Positions 1 to 6,547 of a stretch of DNA of 7,603 bases are shown here, one piece after another (position 1 is the stretch's first letter; every line of letters starts with the position of its first letter). The translations under genes and the position numbers were made by a program. The DNA is taken from contig WFQV01000271.1 in the NCBI GenBank assembly GCA_015486905.1, positions 1 through 7,603 of the forward strand, in the 5' to 3' direction. The DNA comes from Melioribacteraceae bacterium (GTDB taxonomy: Bacteria > Bacteroidota > Ignavibacteria > Ignavibacteriales > Melioribacteraceae). The notes beneath the pieces were generated by a model. It made no database searches. It was not told where the DNA came from and saw only the letters and a list, made by a program, of their open reading frames with translations.

Positions 1-4
1 GGAG
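1..4 (+). promoter_or_regulatory. Ribosome binding site of the YmdB-type gene
   Basis: GGAG lies four bases before the ATG at 9, a short but usable Shine-Dalgarno spacing. It fixes the start of the first gene. The window opens exactly here, so any promoter or upstream gene is outside it. Confidence 0.6.
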
Positions 5-8
5 ATTT

Positions 9-809
9 ATGTTAATAAATATTTTGTTTGTAGGGGATATTGTCGGGACGCCCGGCTTGGATATGGTTCAAATGTGGCTGCCGGGACTAATAAAAAAATA
101 CAATGCCGATTTGGTAATAGCCAACGGAGAAAATGCTGCGGAAGGGAAAGGATGCACCGAAAAAGAAGGGAATATTCTCTTTAATCTCGGAGTTGATGTA
201 ATTACCGGGGGTAACCACACGTGGGACAAACACCAATCCCAGGAATATTTGAAAATTAAACCTAATGTTTTGCGGCCTCAGAATTATCCTAAAGGCACTT
301 ACGGTAAAGGTTACTATGTTGCCGAAACAAGGAAGGGGAAAGTAGGTGTAATAAATTTACAAGGCAGAACTTTCATGGCTCCGATAGACTGTCCCTTCCG
401 TACCGCCGATTGGGTGATTAAAAGAATTCAGGAAGAGACGAAAGTTATTTTTGTCGATTTCCACGCCGAAGCTACCGCCGAGAAATTGGCAATGGGAATT
501 TACTTAGATGGTCGTATAAGTGCTTTGGTTGGGACTCACACACACATTCAAACTGCCGACGAAAGGATTACCGAGAAGGGAACTGCTTACATTACGGACG
601 CCGGAATGACCGGACCTTACGAATCCGTAATCGGAATGAAAAGCGAAGCGGCATTGAACCGCTTTCTTTACCAAACTCCGCAGAAATACCAAACCGCCGT
701 TAACAATGTTCACTTTGCAGGTGTATTTTTGAAAGTAGATTCGGAGACAGGTAAAGCGGTTGAAATTGAAAGAATTTTTATCCCTGAATTTCAAAAAAGA
801 GCGGATTAA
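9..809 (+). CDS. YmdB-type metallophosphoesterase (TIGR00282 family), probable 2',3'-cyclic nucleotide phosphodiesterase
   Basis: This 266-residue cytosolic protein matches the YmdB family, a dimetal calcineurin-like phosphoesterase. In Bacillus subtilis YmdB hydrolyses 2',3'-cyclic nucleotides and affects biofilm and motility decisions. The metal ligands of the family are all visible: D10 in VGDIVG, E41 and N42 in NGENAAEG, N69 and H70 in GGNHTWD, H152 in FHAEAT, and H177 and H179 in GTHTHIQT. The family's C-terminal DAGMTGP block is also present. Length is normal for the family (about 260-270) and there is no signal peptide. In many bacteria this gene follows rny (RNase Y), which would lie just left of the window; that is inference. 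Its TAA touches the ATG of the next gene with no spacer. Family assignment is firm, while substrate and physiological role are taken from the Bacillus relative. Confidence 0.93.
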   Translation: MLINILFVGDIVGTPGLDMVQMWLPGLIKKYNADLVIANGENAAEGKGCTEKEGNILFNLGVDVITGGNHTWDKHQSQEYLKIKPNVLRPQNYPKGTYGKGYYVAETRKGKVGVINLQGRTFMAPIDCPFRTADWVIKRIQEETKVIFVDFHAEATAEKLAMGIYLDGRISALVGTHTHIQTADERITEKGTAYITDAGMTGPYESVIGMKSEAALNRFLYQTPQKYQTAVNNVHFAGVFLKVDSETGKAVEIERIFIPEFQKRAD

Positions 810-1802
810 ATGAAAGGCGTTCGTCTCCCGAGAATTGACAAAGACCCCGAACTGCACGAGAGATTGAAAAAATACTGCCGAATTTCGGAAGGCGAAATTT
901 GGACGGATAAAATTAACGGACACAAAGTCGCCTGCCTCGACGTATCCGACGTCAACGCCGTACAAAAATTTTTTAAAGGTGAAAAAGCTACGTTAGCCGT
1001 TCACGATCCGCCTTACAACATGGTTGCATTTAAAACCACCGACGCCGAAGAATTTGTTGAATGGTCCAAACGCTGGGTAGAGCTTACTTACGATTTGTTA
1101 AGCGAAAACGGTTCGCTCTATTTGTGGCTCGGCGCCGATCAGAAAAATAATTTTTCTCCTTTCCCCGAATTCATTTTAATGATGCGTCAAACGAACTTTA
1201 AATCGAAAAGTTTCATTACACTTAGAAATCAGCGGGGATACGGAACGCAAAAGAATTGGATGTCCGTCCGCCAGGAACTTCTTTACTACACGAAAGGCAC
1301 GCCGGTTTTTAATACTGAAGCGGTTTACACGGAGATTCCCAAAGCGGTAAAAGGCTATTACAAAGAAGTTAACGGCGTAATGACGGAAAATTTGGAGCGG
1401 AGTAAATCCGAATTTATTCGTGCAGGGAATGTGTGGATTGACGTTCAACAAGTGTTTCATTTAATGGAGGAAAACGTAAGCGGCTGCTTTGCTCAAAAGC
1501 CTTTGAAGGCAATCGAAAGGATTGTTAAAACTTCCAGCGCAAAAGGAGATTTGGTGACCGACTTTTTCTCCCACTCGGGCACAACATTGTTGGCAGCCGA
1601 AAAGTCGGGAAGAAAATGTTTTACGATTGACGTTGACCCGGTTTATTGTGAAATTTCAATTAGAAGATTGGAGAATTTTCGCAAGTACGGAAGAATCGGA
1701 TGGGGGACTTCCAACCCGTTCGAAGGAGAAATAATTAAGGATAAGGAATTGCAAGATTATTTATTTCGTAAATACAAAATTGAAGTAACGAGTTTTCTCT
1801 GA
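810..1802 (+). CDS. Orphan beta-class DNA methyltransferase (N6-adenine or N4-cytosine, N6_N4_Mtase family)
   Basis: This is an S-adenosylmethionine-dependent amino-methyltransferase predicted to modify adenine N6 or cytosine N4 in a specific DNA sequence. Catalytic motif IV, DPPY, is at residues 66-69. Motif X, with AQKPLKAIERIV, comes later, followed by the SAM-binding motif I DFFSHSGTT at 251-259 and then GRKCFTIDVDPVY. The order IV, X, I is that of the beta class. The residues between DPPY and motif X would hold the target-recognition region. Motif I carries His255 where the common form DPFxGSGTT has Gly. Residues after about 285 form a short C-terminal tail. No restriction endonuclease or specificity subunit is adjacent, so it looks like an orphan enzyme inside a housekeeping operon. 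It starts directly after the preceding stop and ends 33 bases before folD. The base and site methylated cannot be read from sequence, and an RNA or other substrate is not fully excluded. Confidence 0.85.
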   Translation: MKGVRLPRIDKDPELHERLKKYCRISEGEIWTDKINGHKVACLDVSDVNAVQKFFKGEKATLAVHDPPYNMVAFKTTDAEEFVEWSKRWVELTYDLLSENGSLYLWLGADQKNNFSPFPEFILMMRQTNFKSKSFITLRNQRGYGTQKNWMSVRQELLYYTKGTPVFNTEAVYTEIPKAVKGYYKEVNGVMTENLERSKSEFIRAGNVWIDVQQVFHLMEENVSGCFAQKPLKAIERIVKTSSAKGDLVTDFFSHSGTTLLAAEKSGRKCFTIDVDPVYCEISIRRLENFRKYGRIGWGTSNPFEGEIIKDKELQDYLFRKYKIEVTSFL

Positions 1803-1822
1803 TTACGTAATGTTATTTTAAC

Positions 1823-1827
1823 GGAGG
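1823..1827 (+). promoter_or_regulatory. Strong Shine-Dalgarno site of folD
   Basis: GGAGG lies eight bases before the ATG at 1836, in the only spacer of real size within the operon (1803-1835). It is the strongest ribosome binding site in the window and fixes the folD start. Translation of folD therefore need not depend on coupling to the methyltransferase gene. Confidence 0.75.
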
Positions 1828-1835
1828 AAAATTTA

Positions 1836-2717
1836 ATGACTCTTATTGATGGCAAGAAAATTGCAAAAGAAATTCGTTTTGAGCTTAAAGAAAAAGTTTT
1901 CGATTTGAGGCAAAAGTACGGAACGGTTCCGGGCTTGGCGGCTGTTTTAGTCGGCGAGAATCCCGCATCGCAAGTTTACGTAAGAATGAAACAACGCGCT
2001 TGCGAGGAGGTGGGAATTTATTCTGTCGTAGAAAAATTACCGGCGGAAACATCGGAGGAAGATTTAATTTCATTGATTGAACGTTTTAATTCGGACAAAA
2101 AAATTAACGGCATTTTGGTTCAACTGCCCCTACCGGAACACATTTCGGAGAACAAAATAATCGAAACAATTTCACCTTCAAAAGATGTGGACGGCTTCCA
2201 CCCGGTGAATATGGGCAACTTGGTAATCGGCAAGGAAACGTTTTACCCATGCACACCTTACGGAATTTTGGAACTCTTGAAACGTTACCGAATAGAAACA
2301 AAGGGCAAGCACGTTGTTGTTGTGGGACGGAGTAATATTGTAGGTAAGCCGGTTGCAAACATGCTCTTGCAAAAGAAGGAAGGCGCTAACGCAATTGTTA
2401 CCGTTTGCCATTCAGCCGCAAAAGATTTGAAAAAATATACGGCAACGGCGGATATTTTAATTGCCGCAATCGGACGGCCTAAATTTATTACCGCCGACAT
2501 GGTTAAAGACGGAGTTGTGATAATTGACGTTGGAATTAACCGCGTTGAAGACAAGTCAACGGAAAAAGGTTACAAATTAGTGGGCGACGTGGATTTCGAA
2601 GAAGTTTCCCGAAAGGCATCTTTCATTACGCCTGTGCCCGGAGGTGTCGGTCCTATGACAATTGCAATGCTTTTACAAAATACTTACGAATCATTTATTA
2701 AATCATTAAATTTGTAA
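1836..2717 (+). CDS. folD: Bifunctional methylenetetrahydrofolate dehydrogenase / methenyltetrahydrofolate cyclohydrolase
   Basis: FolD interconverts 5,10-methylene-, 5,10-methenyl- and 10-formyl-tetrahydrofolate in the cytosol, feeding purine and formyl-methionine synthesis and supplying reduced NADP. The 293-residue length is typical. The N-terminal catalytic domain shows Tyr48 and the catalytic Lys52 in YVRMKQRACEEVG, then LVQLPLP at 94-100 and Asp119 in DVDGFHP. The Rossmann domain has the dinucleotide loop GRSNIVGKP at 164-172. The family's closing signature TPVPGGVGPMT is at 265-275. All key residues are present, so it should be active. The ATG follows a GGAGG site with good spacing. 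The stop is separated from the deoC ATG by a single base, so the two are almost certainly co-transcribed. Confidence 0.97.
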   Translation: MTLIDGKKIAKEIRFELKEKVFDLRQKYGTVPGLAAVLVGENPASQVYVRMKQRACEEVGIYSVVEKLPAETSEEDLISLIERFNSDKKINGILVQLPLPEHISENKIIETISPSKDVDGFHPVNMGNLVIGKETFYPCTPYGILELLKRYRIETKGKHVVVVGRSNIVGKPVANMLLQKKEGANAIVTVCHSAAKDLKKYTATADILIAAIGRPKFITADMVKDGVVIIDVGINRVEDKSTEKGYKLVGDVDFEEVSRKASFITPVPGGVGPMTIAMLLQNTYESFIKSLNL

Positions 2718-2718
2718 T

Positions 2719-3585
2719 ATGGCTATTAAATCACTTGACAAAATAGTTTCGGAAGTTTTAACGGAAAAGGCTCTGCGCGATTTTTATTGTGTGGAGGATA
2801 CTTGCGCCGGCTGGGAAAGAAACGTTGTTGACCAGCCGATGGCGGTAAAGGAAATAATTGAAAACGGCGCCGAAAGAATTGCCGCAGGTTTGGGCGTAGG
2901 TGAAGAGCTTGACGATTATTCAATAGCACGAATGATTGACCACACGCTCCTGAAGCCCGAAGCAACACCTGAGGATATTGTTCAACTTTGTAAGGAAGCA
3001 CGAACCTACCATTTTGCCTCCGTGTGTGTTAATCCTTCCTACGTTCCTCTTTGCAAAAAAGAACTTGCAGGTTCGGACGTCAAAATAGCTTCGGTAATCG
3101 GATTCCCTTTGGGTGCTACAACTACAGAGGTTAAAAGAGCGGAAGCCGAACAAGCTCTGCACGACGGTGCCGACGAGCTTGATATGGTAATTCACATCGG
3201 CAGGCTCAAAAGCGGCGACTACGATTACGTTTTCAACGACATCAATCAAGTAGTGCTGGCGGCTAAAAGGGTTAACGCAGTTTGCAAGGTAATTATCGAA
3301 ACCGCTCTTTTGACAGATGAAGAAAAAATTAAAGCCTGCCTTTTGGCAAAAAAAGCAAAGGCGGATTTTGTTAAAACCTCTACGGGCTTTAGCAAAGGCG
3401 GCGCAACAGCAGGCGATGTTGCTCTGATGCGTTACGTGGTGGGTAGTTCCGTTGGCGTGAAAGCTTCGGGCGGCGTAAGAACAATGGAAGATGCCAAAAA
3501 GATGATTGCCAGCGGTGCAAGTAGAATAGGCGCAAGTGCAAGCGTTAAAATTGTTACCGGCGGAACAGGGGAAGCAGGTTATTAA
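2719..3585 (+). CDS. deoC: Deoxyribose-phosphate aldolase with a ~65-residue N-terminal extension
   Basis: DeoC splits 2-deoxyribose 5-phosphate into glyceraldehyde 3-phosphate and acetaldehyde, the last step of deoxynucleoside catabolism. The class I aldolase barrel begins near residue 67 with ARMIDHTLLKPEAT. It contains Asp155 (ADELDMV), the Schiff-base Lys219 (DFVKTSTGF) and Lys248 (VGVKASGGVR), corresponding to D102, K167 and K201 of the E. coli enzyme. It ends with the phosphate-binding strand GASRIGAS at 266-273. At 288 residues it is longer than the usual ~220-260. The extra N-terminus has an amphipathic-looking helix (residues 4-20), two cysteines (C24, C29) and a segment resembling the enzyme's own C-terminus. 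The chosen ATG lies one base after folD. No Shine-Dalgarno is evident there or before Met41 or Met72, so a shorter start cannot be fully excluded. Its stop overlaps the next start by one base (TAATG). Confidence 0.95.
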   Translation: MAIKSLDKIVSEVLTEKALRDFYCVEDTCAGWERNVVDQPMAVKEIIENGAERIAAGLGVGEELDDYSIARMIDHTLLKPEATPEDIVQLCKEARTYHFASVCVNPSYVPLCKKELAGSDVKIASVIGFPLGATTTEVKRAEAEQALHDGADELDMVIHIGRLKSGDYDYVFNDINQVVLAAKRVNAVCKVIIETALLTDEEKIKACLLAKKAKADFVKTSTGFSKGGATAGDVALMRYVVGSSVGVKASGGVRTMEDAKKMIASGASRIGASASVKIVTGGTGEAGY

Positions 3586-3815
3586 TGGTTCTTGACCTTG
3601 TTGTTACCGATACCGGTGACGGATTCTCCGGTGAAATCCCTTCCGTTGAAGAGTGTGAAACCTGGGCTCACACCGAGGAGGAAGCAATTACCAAAGCAAT
3701 AGAACTTCTTCGCTTTTACATCGGCATTCCGGAAGAAGAAAAAATTAAAGTTGACAAAGCCCGCCGCAATAAAAACAAAACCGTTTACAAATTGGTTTTT
3801 AATAAAACCCAATGA
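3585..3815 (+). CDS. Small HicB-like protein without a HicA partner
   Basis: This 76-residue protein resembles the partial RNase H-like fold of the HicB antitoxin family. The core DGFSGEIPSVEECETWAHT (residues 12-30) followed by EEEAITKAIELLRFYI (31-46) matches the HicB pattern of a GGF-x-G-x-VPELPGC strand-turn and a T-x-EEA-x-x-x-A helix. The C-terminal 30 residues are rich in Lys and Arg (KVDKARRNKNK) and show no clear ribbon-helix-helix DNA-binding domain. No HicA-like gene (a small double-stranded-RNA-binding toxin) lies beside it, so it is probably not half of a working toxin-antitoxin pair. It overlaps the deoC stop by one base and the trmH start by four (ATGA), so it is a translationally coupled operon member. 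The tight overlaps on both sides make it a real gene. Its function is unknown. Confidence 0.75.
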   Translation: MVLDLVVTDTGDGFSGEIPSVEECETWAHTEEEAITKAIELLRFYIGIPEEEKIKVDKARRNKNKTVYKLVFNKTQ

Positions 3816-4402
3816 GAGAATTCAAGACAGAACGCAGATTAAAAAAGATTGAAAAAACAATCAGAGCAAGGCAGTTTTCCTTACGTGTGGTAATGGAAAA
3901 CATTCACGACCCCCACAACGTGAGCGCAATTTTCCGCTCGTGCGATGCCGTAGGAGTGCCGAAAATTTCTTTGCTTTACACTGTGGAATCTTTTCCTAAA
4001 ATCAGCAGGGTTTCTTCTTCCTCTGCTAATAAATGGGTTGAGTACGAAAAATTTAATGACACGGAAAGATGTTTCGATTCTCTCAGAAAAGAAGGTTTTA
4101 AAATTTACGCTGCAATGTTGGACGAAGAAGCAAAAAGCATTTACGAAATTGACTGGACGCAAAAATGTGCGGTGGTTGTCGGCAACGAACATCGCGGCGT
4201 TTCTCAAAAAGCCGCTTATTTAGCCGACGAGTTAATTTACATTCCAATGCGTGGGATGATTCAAAGTTTGAACGTTTCCGTCGCCACTGCGGTAATCCTT
4301 TACGAAGCACAAAGGCAGCGCGCAAATGTAGGAATGTACGGAAAAAGCGAATTGACGGAAGAAGAAATTGAAATGTTAATCGACGAATGGAGCAGTAGGT
4401 GA
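3812..4402 (+). CDS. trmH: tRNA (guanosine-18-2'-O)-methyltransferase, SPOUT family
   Basis: The 196-residue protein is a SPOUT (knotted) ribose methyltransferase that uses S-adenosylmethionine. SPOUT motif 1 is MENIHDPHNVSAIFRSCDAVG (split here as residues 28-36 and 37-48), with Asn36 and the catalytic Arg42. Motif 2 is VVVGNEHRGVS, near 121-131. Motif 3 is IPMRGMIQSLNVSVA at 144-158, followed by ILYEAQRQRANVGMY. The wording of motifs 1 and 3 is close to E. coli and Thermus TrmH, which methylate G18 of the tRNA D-loop, rather than to the RlmB or TrmJ groups. Length is like the Thermus enzyme (194) and shorter than E. coli's (229), so the long E. coli C-terminal tail is absent. It overlaps the HicB-like gene and aroA by four bases each. 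SpoU-family membership is secure and the G18 specificity is probable. Confidence 0.88.
   Translation: MREFKTERRLKKIEKTIRARQFSLRVVMENIHDPHNVSAIFRSCDAVGVPKISLLYTVESFPKISRVSSSSANKWVEYEKFNDTERCFDSLRKEGFKIYAAMLDEEAKSIYEIDWTQKCAVVVGNEHRGVSQKAAYLADELIYIPMRGMIQSLNVSVATAVILYEAQRQRANVGMYGKSELTEEEIEMLIDEWSSR
4389..4392 (+). promoter_or_regulatory. Ribosome binding site supporting the GTG start of aroA
   Basis: GGAG inside the end of trmH lies six bases before the GTG at 4399. With the GTGA overlap it decides the aroA start, since no ATG is available near the conserved N-terminus LPGDKS. Confidence 0.5.
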
Positions 4403-5682
4403 AGCAGTCTTTTAATTCAATTTCAAAAGTTACGGGCGAACTCTTTTTGCCGGGCGACAAATCAATTTCACACCGGGCGGTAATGTTTTCAGCGCTGGCA
4501 AAGGGAAAATCTAAGATTGCAAATTGTTTAAATTCTCAAGACGTTAATTCTACAATAGAAATTTTTCGTCAAATGGGATGTGACATTGAACGAACAAAGA
4601 ATGATGTAATTGTTGAAGGCAAAGGATTCAAAGGTTTTACCGAACCCTCGCAACCATTGAACGCCGGCAACTCGGGAACAACGGCACGGCTGATTAGCGG
4701 AATTCTTGCCTCACAGAATTTTGAATCCGTGATTGTAGGGGATGAATCTCTTTCCAAACGTCCTATGATGAGAATAGTTGAACCGTTGAAATTAATGGGT
4801 GCAAGGATTGAGCCCTCGTCGAAAGGCACCTTGCCACTAAGAATATTTCCTTCGAATGACCTGCATTCAATTAAATATTCCTTGCCGGTTGCCAGTGCAC
4901 AATTGAAAAGCTCGCTGCTGCTTGCAGGTTTGCATTTGGATGAAACTACGCAAATAGTTGAGCCGGTTCAAACCCGTAACCATACGGAATTGATGCTCGA
5001 CTTGGAAATTCGCAAGACGGACGAAGGGAATTTAATTAGTGTAAATAAAAATTTTTACCCGGAGCCGAAAGAATATTTTGTCCCTTCCGATATTTCTACC
5101 GCGGCTTTTTTCATCGTTTTGACTTTACTTTCAAAAAACTCCGAGTTGAAAATTCACAACGTTCTTTTAAATGAAACACGAGCAGGAGTAATTGAAATAT
5201 TGCGTCAAATGGGAGGTGAAATTTCAATCGAATCGGAAAAAGAAATTTCAGGTGAAAAGTTCGGCGACTTGTTTGTTCGCTCGAGCAAATTGGAAAATGT
5301 AAAAATTGACAAGGAAATTATTCCCAATATAATTGATGAAATTCCTATCCTTGCCGTAGCAGGTGCTTTTGCGGAAGGGGGGTTTGAAATATTTAATGCC
5401 GAAGAATTGAGGAAGAAAGAGAGCGACAGAATTCACGCTTTGTGCGTAAATTTTCAAAAAGCAGGTTTGAACGTTGAGGAATTTCAAGACGGCTTTAAAT
5501 TAAAAGGATTCCCGTCAAACGACCGTTTTACTTTCGAAAGTTTTAACGACCATCGAATTGCAATGGCATTTGCCGTATTTTCCCTACTTTCAAATAACGG
5601 CGGGGAAATCAATGATTTTGACTGCGTCTCTGTTTCCAACCCCGATTTTCTCAAACAAATTAAAAGCATCGTAAGATATTAA
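4399..5682 (+). CDS. aroA: 3-phosphoshikimate 1-carboxyvinyltransferase (EPSP synthase), GTG start
   Basis: AroA transfers the enolpyruvyl group of phosphoenolpyruvate to shikimate 3-phosphate, the sixth step of the shikimate pathway in the cytosol. The two-domain inside-out barrel signatures are all present: LPGDKSISHR with Lys21, Ser22 and Arg26; NAGNSGTTAR at 88-97; DESLSKRPMMR at 115-125; PSDIS at 229-233; the catalytic Asp313 in IDEIP; Glu341 in RKKESDR; and DHRIAMAF with Arg386. These match the K22, D313, E341 and R386 of E. coli almost by number. The GDKSISHR and NSGTT wording is closer to the Bacillus/CP4-like group than to the enterobacterial form. Gly93 in NSGTT is the usual residue at the phosphoenolpyruvate site. 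The start is GTG within a four-base GTGA overlap with the trmH stop, with GGAG at 4389-4392 six bases upstream. It is the last gene of the operon and converges with the abiE genes 52 bases away. Confidence 0.96.
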   Translation: MKQSFNSISKVTGELFLPGDKSISHRAVMFSALAKGKSKIANCLNSQDVNSTIEIFRQMGCDIERTKNDVIVEGKGFKGFTEPSQPLNAGNSGTTARLISGILASQNFESVIVGDESLSKRPMMRIVEPLKLMGARIEPSSKGTLPLRIFPSNDLHSIKYSLPVASAQLKSSLLLAGLHLDETTQIVEPVQTRNHTELMLDLEIRKTDEGNLISVNKNFYPEPKEYFVPSDISTAAFFIVLTLLSKNSELKIHNVLLNETRAGVIEILRQMGGEISIESEKEISGEKFGDLFVRSSKLENVKIDKEIIPNIIDEIPILAVAGAFAEGGFEIFNAEELRKKESDRIHALCVNFQKAGLNVEEFQDGFKLKGFPSNDRFTFESFNDHRIAMAFAVFSLLSNNGGEINDFDCVSVSNPDFLKQIKSIVRY

Positions 5683-5734
5683 AATACTTGTCGTTTTCAT
5701 CCCTTTGTGGGTTTGCGATTTTTGGTTCTTTAGA

Positions 5735-6544
5735 TTATTTCGAAAGATTAAATTTTCTGAAATTGCGAAATAATTCTCGCCAAATTTCTTTGAAGGGAGG
5801 CATATCTTTGATTTGATGTGAAAGTCTGTTCTCCCATTGCTTTTCAAAAACATTTTGTTTCTTTTTTACAATTTCCGGAAGTTCTTTTGAATGAATATTT
5901 TTTGCGATTGCTTTGATATTGAAAATCGTAAGTATATTTTCAGTTTTTAACCTCCCAAATTTTAATAGGAACCAAATATCGTAAACGTCCCTTGCTTCGG
6001 TTCTTTGCATCAACGAGCGTAATTTTTCAGCCGCTACTTCTTCGAGCGAATAAACCGGAAGTGTAAACAATTCTGAATCGGAGTAAATATCTTTAAATGT
6101 TTTTTCTATCGGTTTATAAAAAACATTTTCGTCGAAACTAATGTCTGTTTTAATTTTTTTGTGAGCTACTTTTCCACCAAGGGGGCCTGAGTACTTTAGA
6201 AAAAAAGTCAGATTTCCACTTAAGCGTTTTTTAACATCAAAAATATCAAGGGAGATCCTCGATTTTTCAAAAACTAATTCCGTCACTTTCTCAAATTCGG
6301 GAACGATTGTTTTTGCATGTCCTTTTTTATTGACGAAAGTAAAATCTAGATCTTCGGATAGTCTGTAGTTTTTAAAATAGGCTTTTCTCAAAAGGGTGCC
6401 ACCTTTGAAAATAAGATGTTTTTTAAGAAAATTATTTTTTGAGATACAGCGTAATACCCAACCTAAAACGTAGTCTTTTTCTATTTGAGCGTCTCGTAAT
6501 CCTTGTTTTTGAGCAATTTTTTGAATTTCACTTTGTTTAATCAT
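5735..6544 (-). CDS. abiEii: AbiEii-type nucleotidyltransferase toxin of a type IV toxin-antitoxin system
   Basis: This 269-residue protein belongs to the AbiEii/DUF1814 nucleotidyltransferases, the toxin half of AbiE abortive-infection systems. The Streptococcus homologue binds GTP and stops growth, and related MenT toxins modify tRNA ends. The sequence shows the nucleotidyltransferase signature KGGTLLRKAY (47-56) with RLSEDLDF (61-68), where Asp65 and Asp67 should bind metal. A third acidic residue is Asp134 (KIKTDIS). The family's helical signature follows at 168-191: EEVAAEKLRSLMQR, then ARDVYDIW with Lys174, Arg185, Asp186 and Asp189. All motifs are intact, so it looks active. It starts three bases after the stop of the AbiEi gene, the normal order in abiE operons, and it converges with aroA. 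No clear terminator is seen in the 52 bases between the two. Its DNA is AT-rich compared with the operon to its left. The precise cellular target is unknown. Confidence 0.93.
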   Translation of the reverse strand: MIKQSEIQKIAQKQGLRDAQIEKDYVLGWVLRCISKNNFLKKHLIFKGGTLLRKAYFKNYRLSEDLDFTFVNKKGHAKTIVPEFEKVTELVFEKSRISLDIFDVKKRLSGNLTFFLKYSGPLGGKVAHKKIKTDISFDENVFYKPIEKTFKDIYSDSELFTLPVYSLEEVAAEKLRSLMQRTEARDVYDIWFLLKFGRLKTENILTIFNIKAIAKNIHSKELPEIVKKKQNVFEKQWENRLSHQIKDMPPFKEIWRELFRNFRKFNLSK

Positions 6545-6547
6545 TGT

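Noticed and set aside
504..965. Long open frame on the minus strand across the YmdB and methyltransferase genes, with others like it throughout the operon.
   Set aside because: It lies opposite two well-recognised genes, has no recognisable domain and no ribosome binding site. It is a shadow of coding sequence, as are the other antisense frames in 1176-5669.
1803..1835. Possible internal promoter before folD, with TATTTTAA around 1814 resembling TAnnTTTG.
   Set aside because: The last two positions of the -7 box do not match and no TTTG lies at the right distance upstream.
5692..5715. A stretch resembling a CRISPR repeat end (minus strand AAAGGGATGAAAAC) between aroA and abiEii.
   Set aside because: It occurs once in the window with no second copy or spacer spacing, so an array is not supported.
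5683..5734. Possible bidirectional terminator between the convergent aroA and abiEii genes, with CCC (5701-5703) and GGG (5709-5711) around a five-base loop and nearby T-runs.
   Set aside because: The stem is only three pairs and cannot be extended, too weak to call although a terminator would be expected here.
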